From NCBI GenBank assembly GCA_964544475.1, contig CAZJBS010000017.1, positions 10,745-74,744 on the forward strand: a DNA stretch of 64,000 nt, given 5' to 3'. The position numbers were made by a program, and so were the translations under genes. Position 1 is the stretch's first letter. Each line of letters starts with the position of its first letter. Origin of the DNA: CAZJBS01 sp964544475. Its GTDB lineage: Bacteria; CLD3; SB21. The notes beneath the pieces were generated by a model. It did not search any database, was not told where the DNA came from, and saw only the letters and a program-made list of their open reading frames with translations. Positions 8,286-16,269 of this stretch are shown piece after piece.

Positions 8286-9206
8286 ATGTCTCATAAGAAG
8301 TTTTTTTTGTCCGGCTTGAGTTCCTATCTGATTTGGGGATTCGTTCCCGTCTTCCTGAAGATCCTGTCAGAATACGATGATCTTGAAGTGATATTTTATC
8401 GAATGCTGATGGCCGCTGTGGTGATTGCGATCATGGTGCCTTCCGTCTTTGGAGAATGCCGGCGCGTGTGGCAAGAATCCAGATCGGACTTCGGCCGGAT
8501 GATGGTTCGCAATGTGGTCGGCGGCGCCCTGCTTGCCACCAACTGGGTATCGTATATCTACGTGGTCAATCACGTGAGCATCAACGCCGCATCTTTCGCC
8601 TATCTGATACTCCCGATCGCCACGGCTTTTCTGGCCTATTTCACGCTCGCCGAAAAACTCACGACCAACAAATGGGCGGGCGTGGCTTTGAGCGCCATCA
8701 GCTGTTATCTGATGGCCAATATCGACATCCGGCAGGTCCTGTACATTTCGGCCATCACCCTGTCGTACGCGTTCTATCTGATCACGCAACGACGCAACAC
8801 CCTGTTGAGCCGGCGCATGAGCCTCACCATACAAATGGCGGCCGGCACGGCGCTCATGCTCCTGATCAATCCGGTCCAGTCGAATCCCGTGGATCTGGGT
8901 ATCACGTTCTGGACGGTCATTGTTGTGCTGTCCGTATTTTTTACGATCACCCCTCTGCTCCTGAATCTGTATGCTCTCAACGGTATGGAATCCTCCCAGC
9001 TGGCCTTTCTGATTTACGTCAATCCGATCATCAGTTTTTGGATCGGCATCCTTGGATATGGCGAATCGCTGAACGTCACCGCGATTGTCGCGTACAGTCT
9101 GCTGGCAGTGGCCATCGTGATATTTAACTGGGACATTCTGCGTGCCGTTGTGGCGCGGGCCCATGGCCGGCGTCCGGCGGTGGCGCCCGATGTCGTGATG
9201 GATTAG
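8286..9206 (+). CDS. EamA/RarD-type DMT superfamily transporter
   Basis: 306 aa. About ten TM helices in two EamA repeats, starting FFLSGLSSYLIWGFVPVFL and continuing EVIFYRMLMAAVV, the RarD-type pattern. Conserved pieces include NWVSYIYVVNHVSINAASFAYLILPI and, in the second half, LAFLIYVNPIISFWIG. The start at 8286 gives a normal family N-terminus; the longer frame from 8139 would add 49 residues unlike the family. There is no clear Shine-Dalgarno. Such proteins export or import small metabolites (RarD relates to chloramphenicol resistance), but the substrate is unknown here. Likely controlled through the ATTGGNCTA boxes directly upstream. Confidence 0.85.
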   Translation: MSHKKFFLSGLSSYLIWGFVPVFLKILSEYDDLEVIFYRMLMAAVVIAIMVPSVFGECRRVWQESRSDFGRMMVRNVVGGALLATNWVSYIYVVNHVSINAASFAYLILPIATAFLAYFTLAEKLTTNKWAGVALSAISCYLMANIDIRQVLYISAITLSYAFYLITQRRNTLLSRRMSLTIQMAAGTALMLLINPVQSNPVDLGITFWTVIVVLSVFFTITPLLLNLYALNGMESSQLAFLIYVNPIISFWIGILGYGESLNVTAIVAYSLLAVAIVIFNWDILRAVVARAHGRRPAVAPDVVMD

Positions 9207-9256
9207 CGATCGTTTCGGAGATCCGTCAATGCATCACCAGTAACAAGGAAAGAACC

Positions 9257-9775
9257 ATGATCACCAAGCCCGCGACCATGCAACTGCCGGATTTCTACAT
9301 GCGGTACATCGACCAGGTGTCGGACGGCGATCTGATCGTCCAACTGGAACTCATCCACCGGCGCACCAACAATCTGCTGCGGTCGAAACGGGACGATGAA
9401 TTGGATTTCCAATATGCGCCGGACAAATGGACCATCCGGGAGATCATTGCCCACCTCATCGACGGCGAACGCGTTTTCGCCTACCGCGCGCTCCGGTTCT
9501 CGCGCAACGATCCCACGGAACTCGCGTCGTTTGACGAAAACCTTTTTGCCCCTGAATCCAACGCCGGACAACGCCGCGGCAGGGATTTGCTGGATGAATT
9601 CGATCTGGTGCGCGCGTCCACCGTGGCCATGTACCGGGGATTCTCCGACGTCATGCTGGACCGCCGCGGCAGCGCCAACAAGACCGTCCTTTCAGTCCGC
9701 GAATTGGGATTCATCATGGCCGGTCATGAAGTGCATCATCAAAACATCCTGCTGGAAAGATACTTGAACAAATGA
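9257..9775 (+). CDS. DinB-family four-helix protein
   Basis: 172 aa, DinB/DUF664-like superfamily, whose characterised members are metal-dependent thiol S-transferases or related enzymes. The three metal-ligand histidine elements are recognisable: IIAHLIDGE, and HEVHHQNILLERYL near the C-terminus. The helix starting DKWTIREIIAHL is characteristic. The Shine-Dalgarno AAGGA sits 8 bases before the ATG. The stop overlaps the next start (ATGA at 9772), indicating translational coupling to the ATP-grasp gene. Confidence 0.88.
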   Translation: MITKPATMQLPDFYMRYIDQVSDGDLIVQLELIHRRTNNLLRSKRDDELDFQYAPDKWTIREIIAHLIDGERVFAYRALRFSRNDPTELASFDENLFAPESNAGQRRGRDLLDEFDLVRASTVAMYRGFSDVMLDRRGSANKTVLSVRELGFIMAGHEVHHQNILLERYLNK

Positions 9776-10623
9776 AACGCATCGGTTTGGTCACCAACAA
9801 AGAGCACGCCAACCTCACGCCGGACGACCGTCTTGTCCTTGGCCATGTTCTGCCAGACCGGGTGGCCATCGAACCGGCCGTCTGGGACGCCGACATCGAT
9901 TGGATGACTTTTGACGGACTAATCATTCGTTCGCCCTGGGACTACACTCAGAAATACCCCGCCTTCCTGCAATGGCTGGTGCGCATCGAGAAGACCGGCA
10001 TCCCCATGTGGAACCCGCCGGACATCGTACGATGGAATTCCGACAAAAAATACCTCGTGGATCTCGCGGAAAAAGGATTCCAGGTTCCGCCGACGGCCTA
10101 CATCAAGCACTGGGACCGGTTGTATCTGGATGAACTCGACCTCGACGCCGATGGATGGTTTGTGATCAAACCAACCGTATCGGCTTCCGGCAAACGAACC
10201 TACAAGGTGACGCTGGATCAGGAAGGCCAGAATACATTTGACAATCTGGTCCTGCAGACCGATGTCATGGTGCAGGCGTTCATGCCGGAAATCGAGTCCG
10301 AAGGCGAATACTCGTTCATTTTTTTCTGGGGCGAATTCAGCCACGCGGCCATCAAGCGGCCGCAGAACGGCGATTTCCGTGTTCAGACGTACTACGGCGG
10401 TACGGTCCGCGGCGTCCAGGCGCCCGATCACCTGATCGAACAGGCCCGGAGCGTGGTGGCATCCGTTGCGACGCCACTGATGTATGCCCGTGTGGATGGC
10501 GTCAACCGCGGCGGCACGCTGATTCTGATGGAACTCGAGCTGATCGAGCCGAGCCTTTACCTGGCGAGTCATCCCGACGCTCCGGCGCGGTTTGCGCACG
10601 CCATTCACCGGATATGGAAATGA
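9772..10623 (+). CDS. ATP-grasp family protein
   Basis: 283 aa, resembling stand-alone ATP-grasp enzymes related to the ATP-binding domain of prokaryotic glutathione synthetase. Visible parts: GLIIRSPWDYTQKYPAFL, NSDKKYLVDLAEKGFQVPPT at the start of the ATP-grasp fold, WFVIKPTVSASGKRTY (glycine-rich loop), VQAFMPEIESEGEYSFIFF, and a metal-binding end LILMELELIEPSLYL. It would ligate a carboxylate to an amine or thiol through an acyl phosphate; the substrates are unknown. It overlaps the upstream DinB and downstream GNAT genes by 4 bp each, so the three probably form one operon. Confidence 0.87.
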   Translation: MKRIGLVTNKEHANLTPDDRLVLGHVLPDRVAIEPAVWDADIDWMTFDGLIIRSPWDYTQKYPAFLQWLVRIEKTGIPMWNPPDIVRWNSDKKYLVDLAEKGFQVPPTAYIKHWDRLYLDELDLDADGWFVIKPTVSASGKRTYKVTLDQEGQNTFDNLVLQTDVMVQAFMPEIESEGEYSFIFFWGEFSHAAIKRPQNGDFRVQTYYGGTVRGVQAPDHLIEQARSVVASVATPLMYARVDGVNRGGTLILMELELIEPSLYLASHPDAPARFAHAIHRIWK

Positions 10624-11036
10624 CGCAACCCATCAAATATCGACCGGGCAACGACCTCGACGTCGACGAAGTGATCGCCCTCTACCGGGCTTCCACGCTG
10701 GGTGAACGCCGCCCGGTGGACGATCGTGAACGCATGCGCCGCATGATCGCCGAAGCCAATCTCGTGATCACCGCCCGATTGGACGGCCGTCTGGTTGGGA
10801 TCGCCCGATCCGTCACGGATTTTGTTTATGCCACATATCTGGCCGACCTCGCGGTGGACCAGGCTTTTCAGAAATCGGGCATCGGCCGGGAACTCATCCG
10901 GCGGACGCAGGCGGCCGCCCCGCAGGCCAATGTGATCCTGCTCGCCGCCCCCAAAGCCGTCGGCTATTACCCGCGTATCGGTTTCACCCAGCATCCCAGC
11001 GCCTGGACGCTGAAACCCGGAGACCACCTGCGATGA
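10620..11036 (+). CDS. GNAT family N-acetyltransferase
   Basis: 138 aa. Compact GNAT fold with the acetyl-CoA motif QKSGIGRELIRRTQ and the preceding strand DLAVDQAFQ; the end YYPRIGFTQHPSAW is also typical (Y-x3-GF). The start at 10620 forms an ATGA overlap with the ATP-grasp stop; an ATG two codons earlier is possible. It overlaps the cupin start by 4 bp (11033). The acceptor is unknown, possibly the product or substrate of the neighbouring ATP-grasp enzyme. Confidence 0.88.
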   Translation: MTQPIKYRPGNDLDVDEVIALYRASTLGERRPVDDRERMRRMIAEANLVITARLDGRLVGIARSVTDFVYATYLADLAVDQAFQKSGIGRELIRRTQAAAPQANVILLAAPKAVGYYPRIGFTQHPSAWTLKPGDHLR

Positions 11037-11368
11037 TCTCCCACAAAACAGCAGAACACTACGAGTGGGGAGCCGGTTGCGACGGCTGGCACCTCGTCAA
11101 GAACGAAGGGATGAGCGTTATTCACGAAAAAATACCGCCCGGCGGCGCCGAAAAACGCCACTATCACGCCGTGAGCCGGCAGTTCTTCTTTGTGTTGAAT
11201 GGACAACTGACTATGGAACTCGGCGACCGGCGGGAGTTGCTGCACCCTCATCAGGGTATTGAAATCGCCCCGTCCGTCCCGCACCAGGCCGTCAACGATT
11301 CGCCGCACGATGTTGAATTTCTCGTTATTTCCGTTCCTCCGGGCCGGGAGGACCGTGTATATGTGTGA
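11033..11368 (+). CDS. Small cupin-domain protein
   Basis: 111 aa, single cupin barrel. Motif 1 is visible as HYHAVSRQFFFVLNGQLTMELG (His-x-His, then Gly), and motif 2 as IEIAPSVPHQAVN with its histidine. Such proteins bind a metal and act as isomerases, epimerases, dioxygenases or ligand sensors. The ATGA overlap with the GNAT gene and the 24-bp gap to the PLP enzyme place it inside the same transcription unit. No substrate can be assigned. Confidence 0.87.
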   Translation: MISHKTAEHYEWGAGCDGWHLVKNEGMSVIHEKIPPGGAEKRHYHAVSRQFFFVLNGQLTMELGDRRELLHPHQGIEIAPSVPHQAVNDSPHDVEFLVISVPPGREDRVYV

Positions 11369-11392
11369 CCTCAACCCAAGGTGGAGACGTTG

Positions 11393-12532
11393 ATGCAAAG
11401 AGATACGTTGTGTGTGCATGCGGGTGTGCTGGATGACACCGTGACCGGAGGCGCCAATTCGCCGATCTACACCTCGACGGCCACGGGTTACCTGGACGGC
11501 GAAACGCTGTTCTATCCCCGCTACTTCAACACGCCCAATCAAAATGCCGTCGCCGAAAAAATCAGCGCACTCGAACATGGGGAAGACGCGCTGGTATTCA
11601 GCTCCGGCATGGCGGCCATCTCCACGACGTTTTTTGCGTTCCTGAAACGCGGCGATCACGTCCTTTTGCAGAAGGATCTGTACGGCGGCACCCATCAATT
11701 CATCGTCAACGACCTGGCCCGCTTTGGCATCGCGTATACGCTGGCGGATCCTGCCGATTTTGAAAAGGCCTGCACGCCGGCCACGCGGATGGTCTACATC
11801 GAGTCGCCGTCCAATCCGCTTCTGCGTATCACCGACATCCGTGCCGTCGCGTCCTGGGCGCGTCAAAAAGGGCTTCTGACGGTGATCGACAACACGTTCG
11901 CATCCCCCGTCAATCAGAATCCATTGACGCTGGGCGTGGATGTCGTCGTGCACAGCGGCACCAAATACCTCGGCGGCCACAGCGACCTGTGTTGCGGCAT
12001 CGTGGTGACCTCGAAAGCGCTGGCCGCGACGATCCGGGGATATGGCACGCATTTCGGAGGCTGTCCGGACCCGCACACATGTTATTTGCTGGAACGCAGT
12101 CTGAAGACCCTGTCGCTTCGCGTCTCCCGTCAAAACGACAACGCCGGATACCTGGCGGCCTTCCTGTCGGCGCATCCCCGTGTGGCACGCGTGTTTTATC
12201 CCGGCCTTGCGACGGACCCGGGCCATTCGGTGGCACGATCCCAGATGTCGGGATTCGGCGGCATGGTGGCGTTCGAAGTTCGCGGCACGGCCTCCGATGC
12301 CGAACGCTTCCAACGTCGTCTCAAAATCATCCGGCCGGCCGTGAGTCTCGGCGGCGTTGAATCCGTCATTTGTTCGCCGGTCCGCACATCCCACAAGCGG
12401 TTGTCGCCGGAAGAGCGCGCAACGATGGGCGTCACCGATACGTTGCTCCGGTTGTCCGTGGGCATCGAAGATATTCGCGATCTCGAGTCGGACCTGACAA
12501 ACGCGCTGGAAGCGCCATCCAAGGTTGGTTAG
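11393..12532 (+). CDS. Trans-sulfuration PLP enzyme (Cys/Met metabolism family)
   Basis: 379 aa, fold-type I PLP enzyme of the cystathionine gamma-synthase / gamma-lyase / methionine gamma-lyase family. Markers: YPRYFNTPNQNAVAEKISALE, FSSGMAAISTTFFAFLKRGD, VYIESPSNPLL, VIDNTFASPVNQNP, and the PLP lysine in VVHSGTKYLGGHSD. The SxGGxES region (VSLGGVESVICSPVRTSH) contacts substrate carboxylate. ATG 11393 with GGTGGAG 6 bases upstream is preferred to a GTG at 11381. It lies directly upstream of the MocR regulator gene (14 bp apart), so the regulator may respond to its substrate or to PLP. Which of the family reactions it performs is undecided. Confidence 0.92.
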   Translation: MQRDTLCVHAGVLDDTVTGGANSPIYTSTATGYLDGETLFYPRYFNTPNQNAVAEKISALEHGEDALVFSSGMAAISTTFFAFLKRGDHVLLQKDLYGGTHQFIVNDLARFGIAYTLADPADFEKACTPATRMVYIESPSNPLLRITDIRAVASWARQKGLLTVIDNTFASPVNQNPLTLGVDVVVHSGTKYLGGHSDLCCGIVVTSKALAATIRGYGTHFGGCPDPHTCYLLERSLKTLSLRVSRQNDNAGYLAAFLSAHPRVARVFYPGLATDPGHSVARSQMSGFGGMVAFEVRGTASDAERFQRRLKIIRPAVSLGGVESVICSPVRTSHKRLSPEERATMGVTDTLLRLSVGIEDIRDLESDLTNALEAPSKVG

Positions 12533-12546
12533 ACCAGGAGAAATCC

Positions 12547-14088
12547 ATGTTATTTGAATTGAACAAGGAAACCGGCATTCCGCTATATGTGCAGATCGAG
12601 TCCCGCATCGTCGATCTGATACAGAACGGCATTCTTAAAGCCGACGAAAAACTGCCGGCCACGCGGGAACTCGCCGACCAGCTCGCCGTCCACCGCAACA
12701 CCGTCGTCCAGGCTTACCAGGAACTCGAAGTCAAAGGCCTCGTGTATTCCGACGTCGGCCGCGGCACGTTTGTCAACCGTCACGCCTGGCAGGCCAGCCA
12801 GCGGGTCCGGACGGAAATGCCGGCCCCCGAGAGCCCTTTTTCATTCGAGGGTTTGTACTCCGGCCTGTGGAGCGCCGCCGAAGACATCACCATCACCCAG
12901 ATCGAAAACATCGTGCGCACGTGCCAGCGACCGAATGACGTCATCTCCTTTGCCTCCGTCGTGCCGGACAGCCAGATATTTCCTTTGCGCGAATTCCAGA
13001 ACTGCACCTACCAGGCCATTCAGCACTACGGCGTGGACCTCCTGGAAATGGGCGACACGCAGGGGTTCCGGCCGTTCCTCGAATACCTGCCCAAATTTCT
13101 CATCCGGCGCGGCATGACGGTTCACCCCGACGACATGATCGTCGTCAATGGCATCCAGCAGGGACTCGATCTGATCGGCCGGATACTGATCAATCCCGGC
13201 GACCTCGTGATCACCGAGGAATTGACCTACCGCGGCGCGCTGCGGGTCTTCTCCACCCTGGGCGCTTCGGTGATCGGCATGCCCGTCGAGAGCGACGGCA
13301 TGCGGATGGACGTGTTGCAGACGGTATTGGAACGCCAGAAGGTGAAATGCATCTACACGGTGCCCACGTTTCAGAATCCGACGGGCCGCGTGATGTCCCT
13401 CGAAAAACGCAAACGTCTCCTGGAATTGGCCGGCCTGTACGGCGTGCCGGTGATCGAAGACCAATACGCCAATGAACTGCGTTTCGACGGCCGGGAAATC
13501 CTGCCTCTCAGCGTACTGGATCGCCGCGGTCTGGTCATCGCCGTCAGCAGTTTTTCAAAGATCCTCTTCCACGGCATCCGGCTGGGCTGGATCGTCAGCC
13601 GCAATCCGGAATTCGTCCGCAAACTGGCTCTCGCCAAGCGTATGACGGACTGGCAAAGCAACTATCTCGTGCAGGGCGCCATCCTGGAATTCTGTGAAAA
13701 AGGATATTTTGACAAATACCTTAAGAAAAAACTCCGCATTCTGCGGGACCGCCGTGACGCGATGCACGCGTCGGTGACCCGTCATTTCCCCGAAGAGTGT
13801 TCCCATCACTGGCCGGAGGGCGGCTTGTTTGAATGGGTGGAGACGCCGCCGGACATCAATGCGTATGAAGTATTGATGGAAACACGCAAGCAGGGCGTGC
13901 TGTTCACGCCCAAGAAATTTTTCGCCGTCCATGCGGACGTGGACAACGGCATGCGGCTGGGCTTTGTGTCGTACCCGGCCGATCGTATCGACCAGGGCAT
14001 TTCCGTTCTTGGTCAAACGCTCAAACATATGATGGTCTCGCGGCGCGAAACGGGTGGCGTTCATCGCCGCCTGGCGCCGGTGATCTGA
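12547..14088 (+). CDS. MocR-type (GntR HTH + aminotransferase) PLP-dependent regulator
   Basis: 513 aa. The N-terminal winged HTH of the GntR family covers about 1-75 (ADEKLPATRELADQLAVHRNTV, then GLVYSDVGRGTFV). A class I/II aminotransferase-like domain follows from about residue 120, with the PLP lysine in AVSSFSKILFHGIRLGW, plus VPTFQNPTGRVMS and PVIEDQYANELRF. AGGAG lies 7 bases before the ATG. MocR proteins sense PLP or amino-acid aldimines; PdxR members activate pdxS/pdxT. A trans-sulfuration enzyme upstream and pdxS about 3.3 kb downstream make PLP or sulfur amino acids plausible signals (inference). Confidence 0.93.
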   Translation: MLFELNKETGIPLYVQIESRIVDLIQNGILKADEKLPATRELADQLAVHRNTVVQAYQELEVKGLVYSDVGRGTFVNRHAWQASQRVRTEMPAPESPFSFEGLYSGLWSAAEDITITQIENIVRTCQRPNDVISFASVVPDSQIFPLREFQNCTYQAIQHYGVDLLEMGDTQGFRPFLEYLPKFLIRRGMTVHPDDMIVVNGIQQGLDLIGRILINPGDLVITEELTYRGALRVFSTLGASVIGMPVESDGMRMDVLQTVLERQKVKCIYTVPTFQNPTGRVMSLEKRKRLLELAGLYGVPVIEDQYANELRFDGREILPLSVLDRRGLVIAVSSFSKILFHGIRLGWIVSRNPEFVRKLALAKRMTDWQSNYLVQGAILEFCEKGYFDKYLKKKLRILRDRRDAMHASVTRHFPEECSHHWPEGGLFEWVETPPDINAYEVLMETRKQGVLFTPKKFFAVHADVDNGMRLGFVSYPADRIDQGISVLGQTLKHMMVSRRETGGVHRRLAPVI

Positions 14089-14112
14089 GGAGAAGAACGA
14101 TTTGCTGCGAAC

Positions 14113-14598
14113 ATGGAAACATCGAACGCCATATGGAAACAGGCTGTCATGAACCTCCCTCATCTCATTCACCTTTTTGAATACAACGCCTGGGCCAACG
14201 CGCGCGCCCTCCAAACGCTGGCCGCCTGCCCGTCGGAACGGTCCGGTGAATTGATGAGCCACATCGTGGAGACCGAATATCTCTGGTACCTCCGGATTCG
14301 CGGCGGGTACGAATCCATCGTATCGGTCTGGAACCGCTGGCCGGCGGATCGTCTGGAAAAAGAGATCGAACTGCTGGCCGCCACATGGTCCGCCTGGCTG
14401 GGTGACCTGAACGATACCGATCTGGAGCGCAGCGTCACCTACACCAATATCAAAGGCGTCGTCTACACCAATTCCGTCCGGCAGATACTCGTTCATGTGA
14501 TTCATCATTCGACGTATCATCGCGGACAACTGGCGGCTGAAGTGCGGCGCACGGGCGGTACGCCAGCCCTGACCGATTACATCGCGTATTTCAGATAG
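14113..14598 (+). CDS. DinB-family four-helix protein
   Basis: 161 aa. Typical DinB start LIHLFEYNAWANARALQTL, then the ligand helices SHIVETEYLWYLRIRG and HVIHHSTYHRGQLAAEVR carrying the histidine triad. An internal ATG at 14149 gives the more usual N-terminus and is an alternative start. This is the second of three DinB-fold genes within about 6.5 kb. A metal-dependent thiol-transfer or hydrolase role is plausible but not shown. Confidence 0.88.
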   Translation: METSNAIWKQAVMNLPHLIHLFEYNAWANARALQTLAACPSERSGELMSHIVETEYLWYLRIRGGYESIVSVWNRWPADRLEKEIELLAATWSAWLGDLNDTDLERSVTYTNIKGVVYTNSVRQILVHVIHHSTYHRGQLAAEVRRTGGTPALTDYIAYFR

Positions 14599-14606
14599 GA
14601 GAGCTC

Positions 14607-15245
14607 ATGTACGTTGCCCGACTCAATGAAGAACACGATGCGGAAAAAATCAGAACGATCATCCGCACATTCGCATTCGCCACCGTCGTGAGTGTCGGGC
14701 CGGACGGGCCGGTGGCCACCCATGTGCCCCTGCATTATCATCCGGACGGCCATGGTCAGGAATGGTTGTATGGGCACCTGGCCAAAGGTAATGCGCAGTG
14801 GAAGACCTTTCAACCGGATCGCGTCGTGCTTGCCATTTTTCAGGGCCCACATCATTATATCTCCCCGTCGTGGTACGATCACATGAATGTGCCAACCTGG
14901 AACTACGTGGCCGTGCACGTTTACGGACGCGCGGAGTTGGTCTCGGACTACGACGAGATCCGCGGTATGTTTGAAACCATGATCGACCACCATGAAAAGG
15001 CGCTCGGGAGCCCGTATTCGATGGATTCCATGTCGAAAGAATTTTATGACAAGGAACTCCGCGGTATCCGCGCGTTCAAAATTCGCATCGACCGCATCGA
15101 GGCAAATTTCAAATTGAGCCAGAACCGGCACGACACGGATCATCGCCATATCCAGGAACGCCTGAAGGAGATCGGCAGCTGTGATGCGCGCGATGTGGCG
15201 GACATGATGAAAGAGAATCGTTCTAATCATCGAGAAAGGACCTGA
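14607..15245 (+). CDS. PaiB-like FMN-binding protein
   Basis: 212 aa, PaiB/FMN-binding split-barrel family (also called negative transcriptional regulator family). Markers: the N-terminus MYVARLNEEHDAEKIRTII, VVSVGPDGPVATHVPL, LYGHLAKGNAQWK, and the strongly conserved HHYISPSWYDHMNVPTWNY. In Bacillus PaiB affects protease and sporulation genes; biochemical roles of the family are mostly unsettled. It begins 8 bp after the DinB gene with GGAGAG upstream, and the YfiT-like gene follows after 1 bp. Confidence 0.93.
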   Translation: MYVARLNEEHDAEKIRTIIRTFAFATVVSVGPDGPVATHVPLHYHPDGHGQEWLYGHLAKGNAQWKTFQPDRVVLAIFQGPHHYISPSWYDHMNVPTWNYVAVHVYGRAELVSDYDEIRGMFETMIDHHEKALGSPYSMDSMSKEFYDKELRGIRAFKIRIDRIEANFKLSQNRHDTDHRHIQERLKEIGSCDARDVADMMKENRSNHRERT

Positions 15246-15246
15246 C

Positions 15247-15774
15247 ATGGAAGACCTCAAGTATCCCGTCGGCAAGTTCAACAAGGATGAACCCATCACG
15301 ACGAACCGGCGAAAGGAATTGATCGGTGAGATTGAAGAATTGCCGGCAAAGCTGCGCCAGGCAGTCGAATCGATGAATGACATCCAGCTGGACACGCCGT
15401 ATCGTCCCGGCGGCTGGACGGTCCGGCAGGTCGTGCACCATCTGGTGGACAGTCATTTGAACGCCTACATCCGCATCAAACTCGGGGCCACCGAAACGCA
15501 ACCGACGATCAAGCCTTACGAAGAAAAACTGTGGGCGGAATTGCCAGACGGCAAGCACGGTCCGATCGACATGTCGCTCACCCTGCTCGATGCATTGCAC
15601 TACCGGTGGACGGTATTCCTGCGCCAGCTCCAGCCCGGCGATTTTGACCGGACGATCAACCATCCCGTCAGCGGTGTGATGAGTCTGAATGTTATGGTGG
15701 GTCTTTACGCCTGGCACGGTCGTCATCACCTGGCTCATATCACCGGATTGAAAAAACGGGAGAAATGGTCATGA
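15247..15774 (+). CDS. YfiT/BstA-type DinB protein, putative bacillithiol S-transferase
   Basis: 175 aa. Matches the YfiT/BstA subfamily well: YPVGKFNKDEPIT at the N-terminus, RPGGWTVRQVVHHLVDSHLN (two ligand histidines), KPYEEKLWAELPD, and the terminal YAWHGRHHLAHITGLK. Known members are metal-dependent (Ni or Zn) and several transfer bacillithiol to electrophiles or toxins. Most FCB genomes that make a low-molecular-weight thiol use bacillithiol, but no bshA/B/C gene is in this window. GAAAGGA precedes the ATG, and the gene overlaps the MOSC start by 4 bp. Confidence 0.92.
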   Translation: MEDLKYPVGKFNKDEPITTNRRKELIGEIEELPAKLRQAVESMNDIQLDTPYRPGGWTVRQVVHHLVDSHLNAYIRIKLGATETQPTIKPYEEKLWAELPDGKHGPIDMSLTLLDALHYRWTVFLRQLQPGDFDRTINHPVSGVMSLNVMVGLYAWHGRHHLAHITGLKKREKWS

Positions 15775-16268
15775 CAGGTCGGATTCTGCAGGTCAATGTC
15801 TCGCCGGGCGGCGTGCCGAAATTGCCGGTCCCGAGCGCGTTTGTCAGTTTTGAACGCGTCGAAGGGGATGACTGGCGCAACAAGGATGTGCACGGCGGCC
15901 CCCGGCAGGTGATCCTGATGATTTCGCTGGAGAATATCGAGAGGTTGAAAAAGGCCGGCTATCCGGTGTTTGCCGGCGCGCTGGGGGAGAACCTGACCAC
16001 GGCCGATATCGATTACCGGTTGATACGGTACGGCGATGTCTTCCGGGTGGGCGACACCCTCGAGTTTCGCATCACCAAACGACGCGGGCCGTGCCAAACG
16101 ATCACGGTGTATGGCGCCGATATCGGGACCGCGATGTTTGACGCCGACGCGCGCGATCACAACCCCGAATCAGCCCACTGGGGCATGAGCGGCTTCTACG
16201 GCGAAATCGTTCGCGAAGGGCATGTCAAAGCGGGAGATCCCATCATCAAAATCAACGGAAAGACCTGA
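15771..16268 (+). CDS. MOSC-domain protein
   Basis: 165 aa, stand-alone MOSC domain as found at the C-terminus of molybdenum cofactor sulfurase and in YiiM-type proteins. Visible: ILQVNVSPGGVPKLPV, NKDVHGGPRQVIL, GYPVFAGALGENLTT (conserved GENLT) and the invariant cysteine in KRRGPCQTI. Start 15771 (ATGA overlap, GGAG 8 bases upstream) fits better than the ATG at 15765. Possible roles are sulfur carriage to a molybdenum enzyme or detoxification of N-hydroxylated bases. A molybdenum hydroxylase is encoded further on (34857-39161). Confidence 0.9.
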   Translation: MTGRILQVNVSPGGVPKLPVPSAFVSFERVEGDDWRNKDVHGGPRQVILMISLENIERLKKAGYPVFAGALGENLTTADIDYRLIRYGDVFRVGDTLEFRITKRRGPCQTITVYGADIGTAMFDADARDHNPESAHWGMSGFYGEIVREGHVKAGDPIIKINGKT

Positions 16269-16269
16269 C

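Noticed and set aside
10967..12394. A 475-codon minus-strand frame opposite the cupin and PLP enzyme genes
   Set aside because: It runs across two genuine plus-strand genes and shows no family motif.
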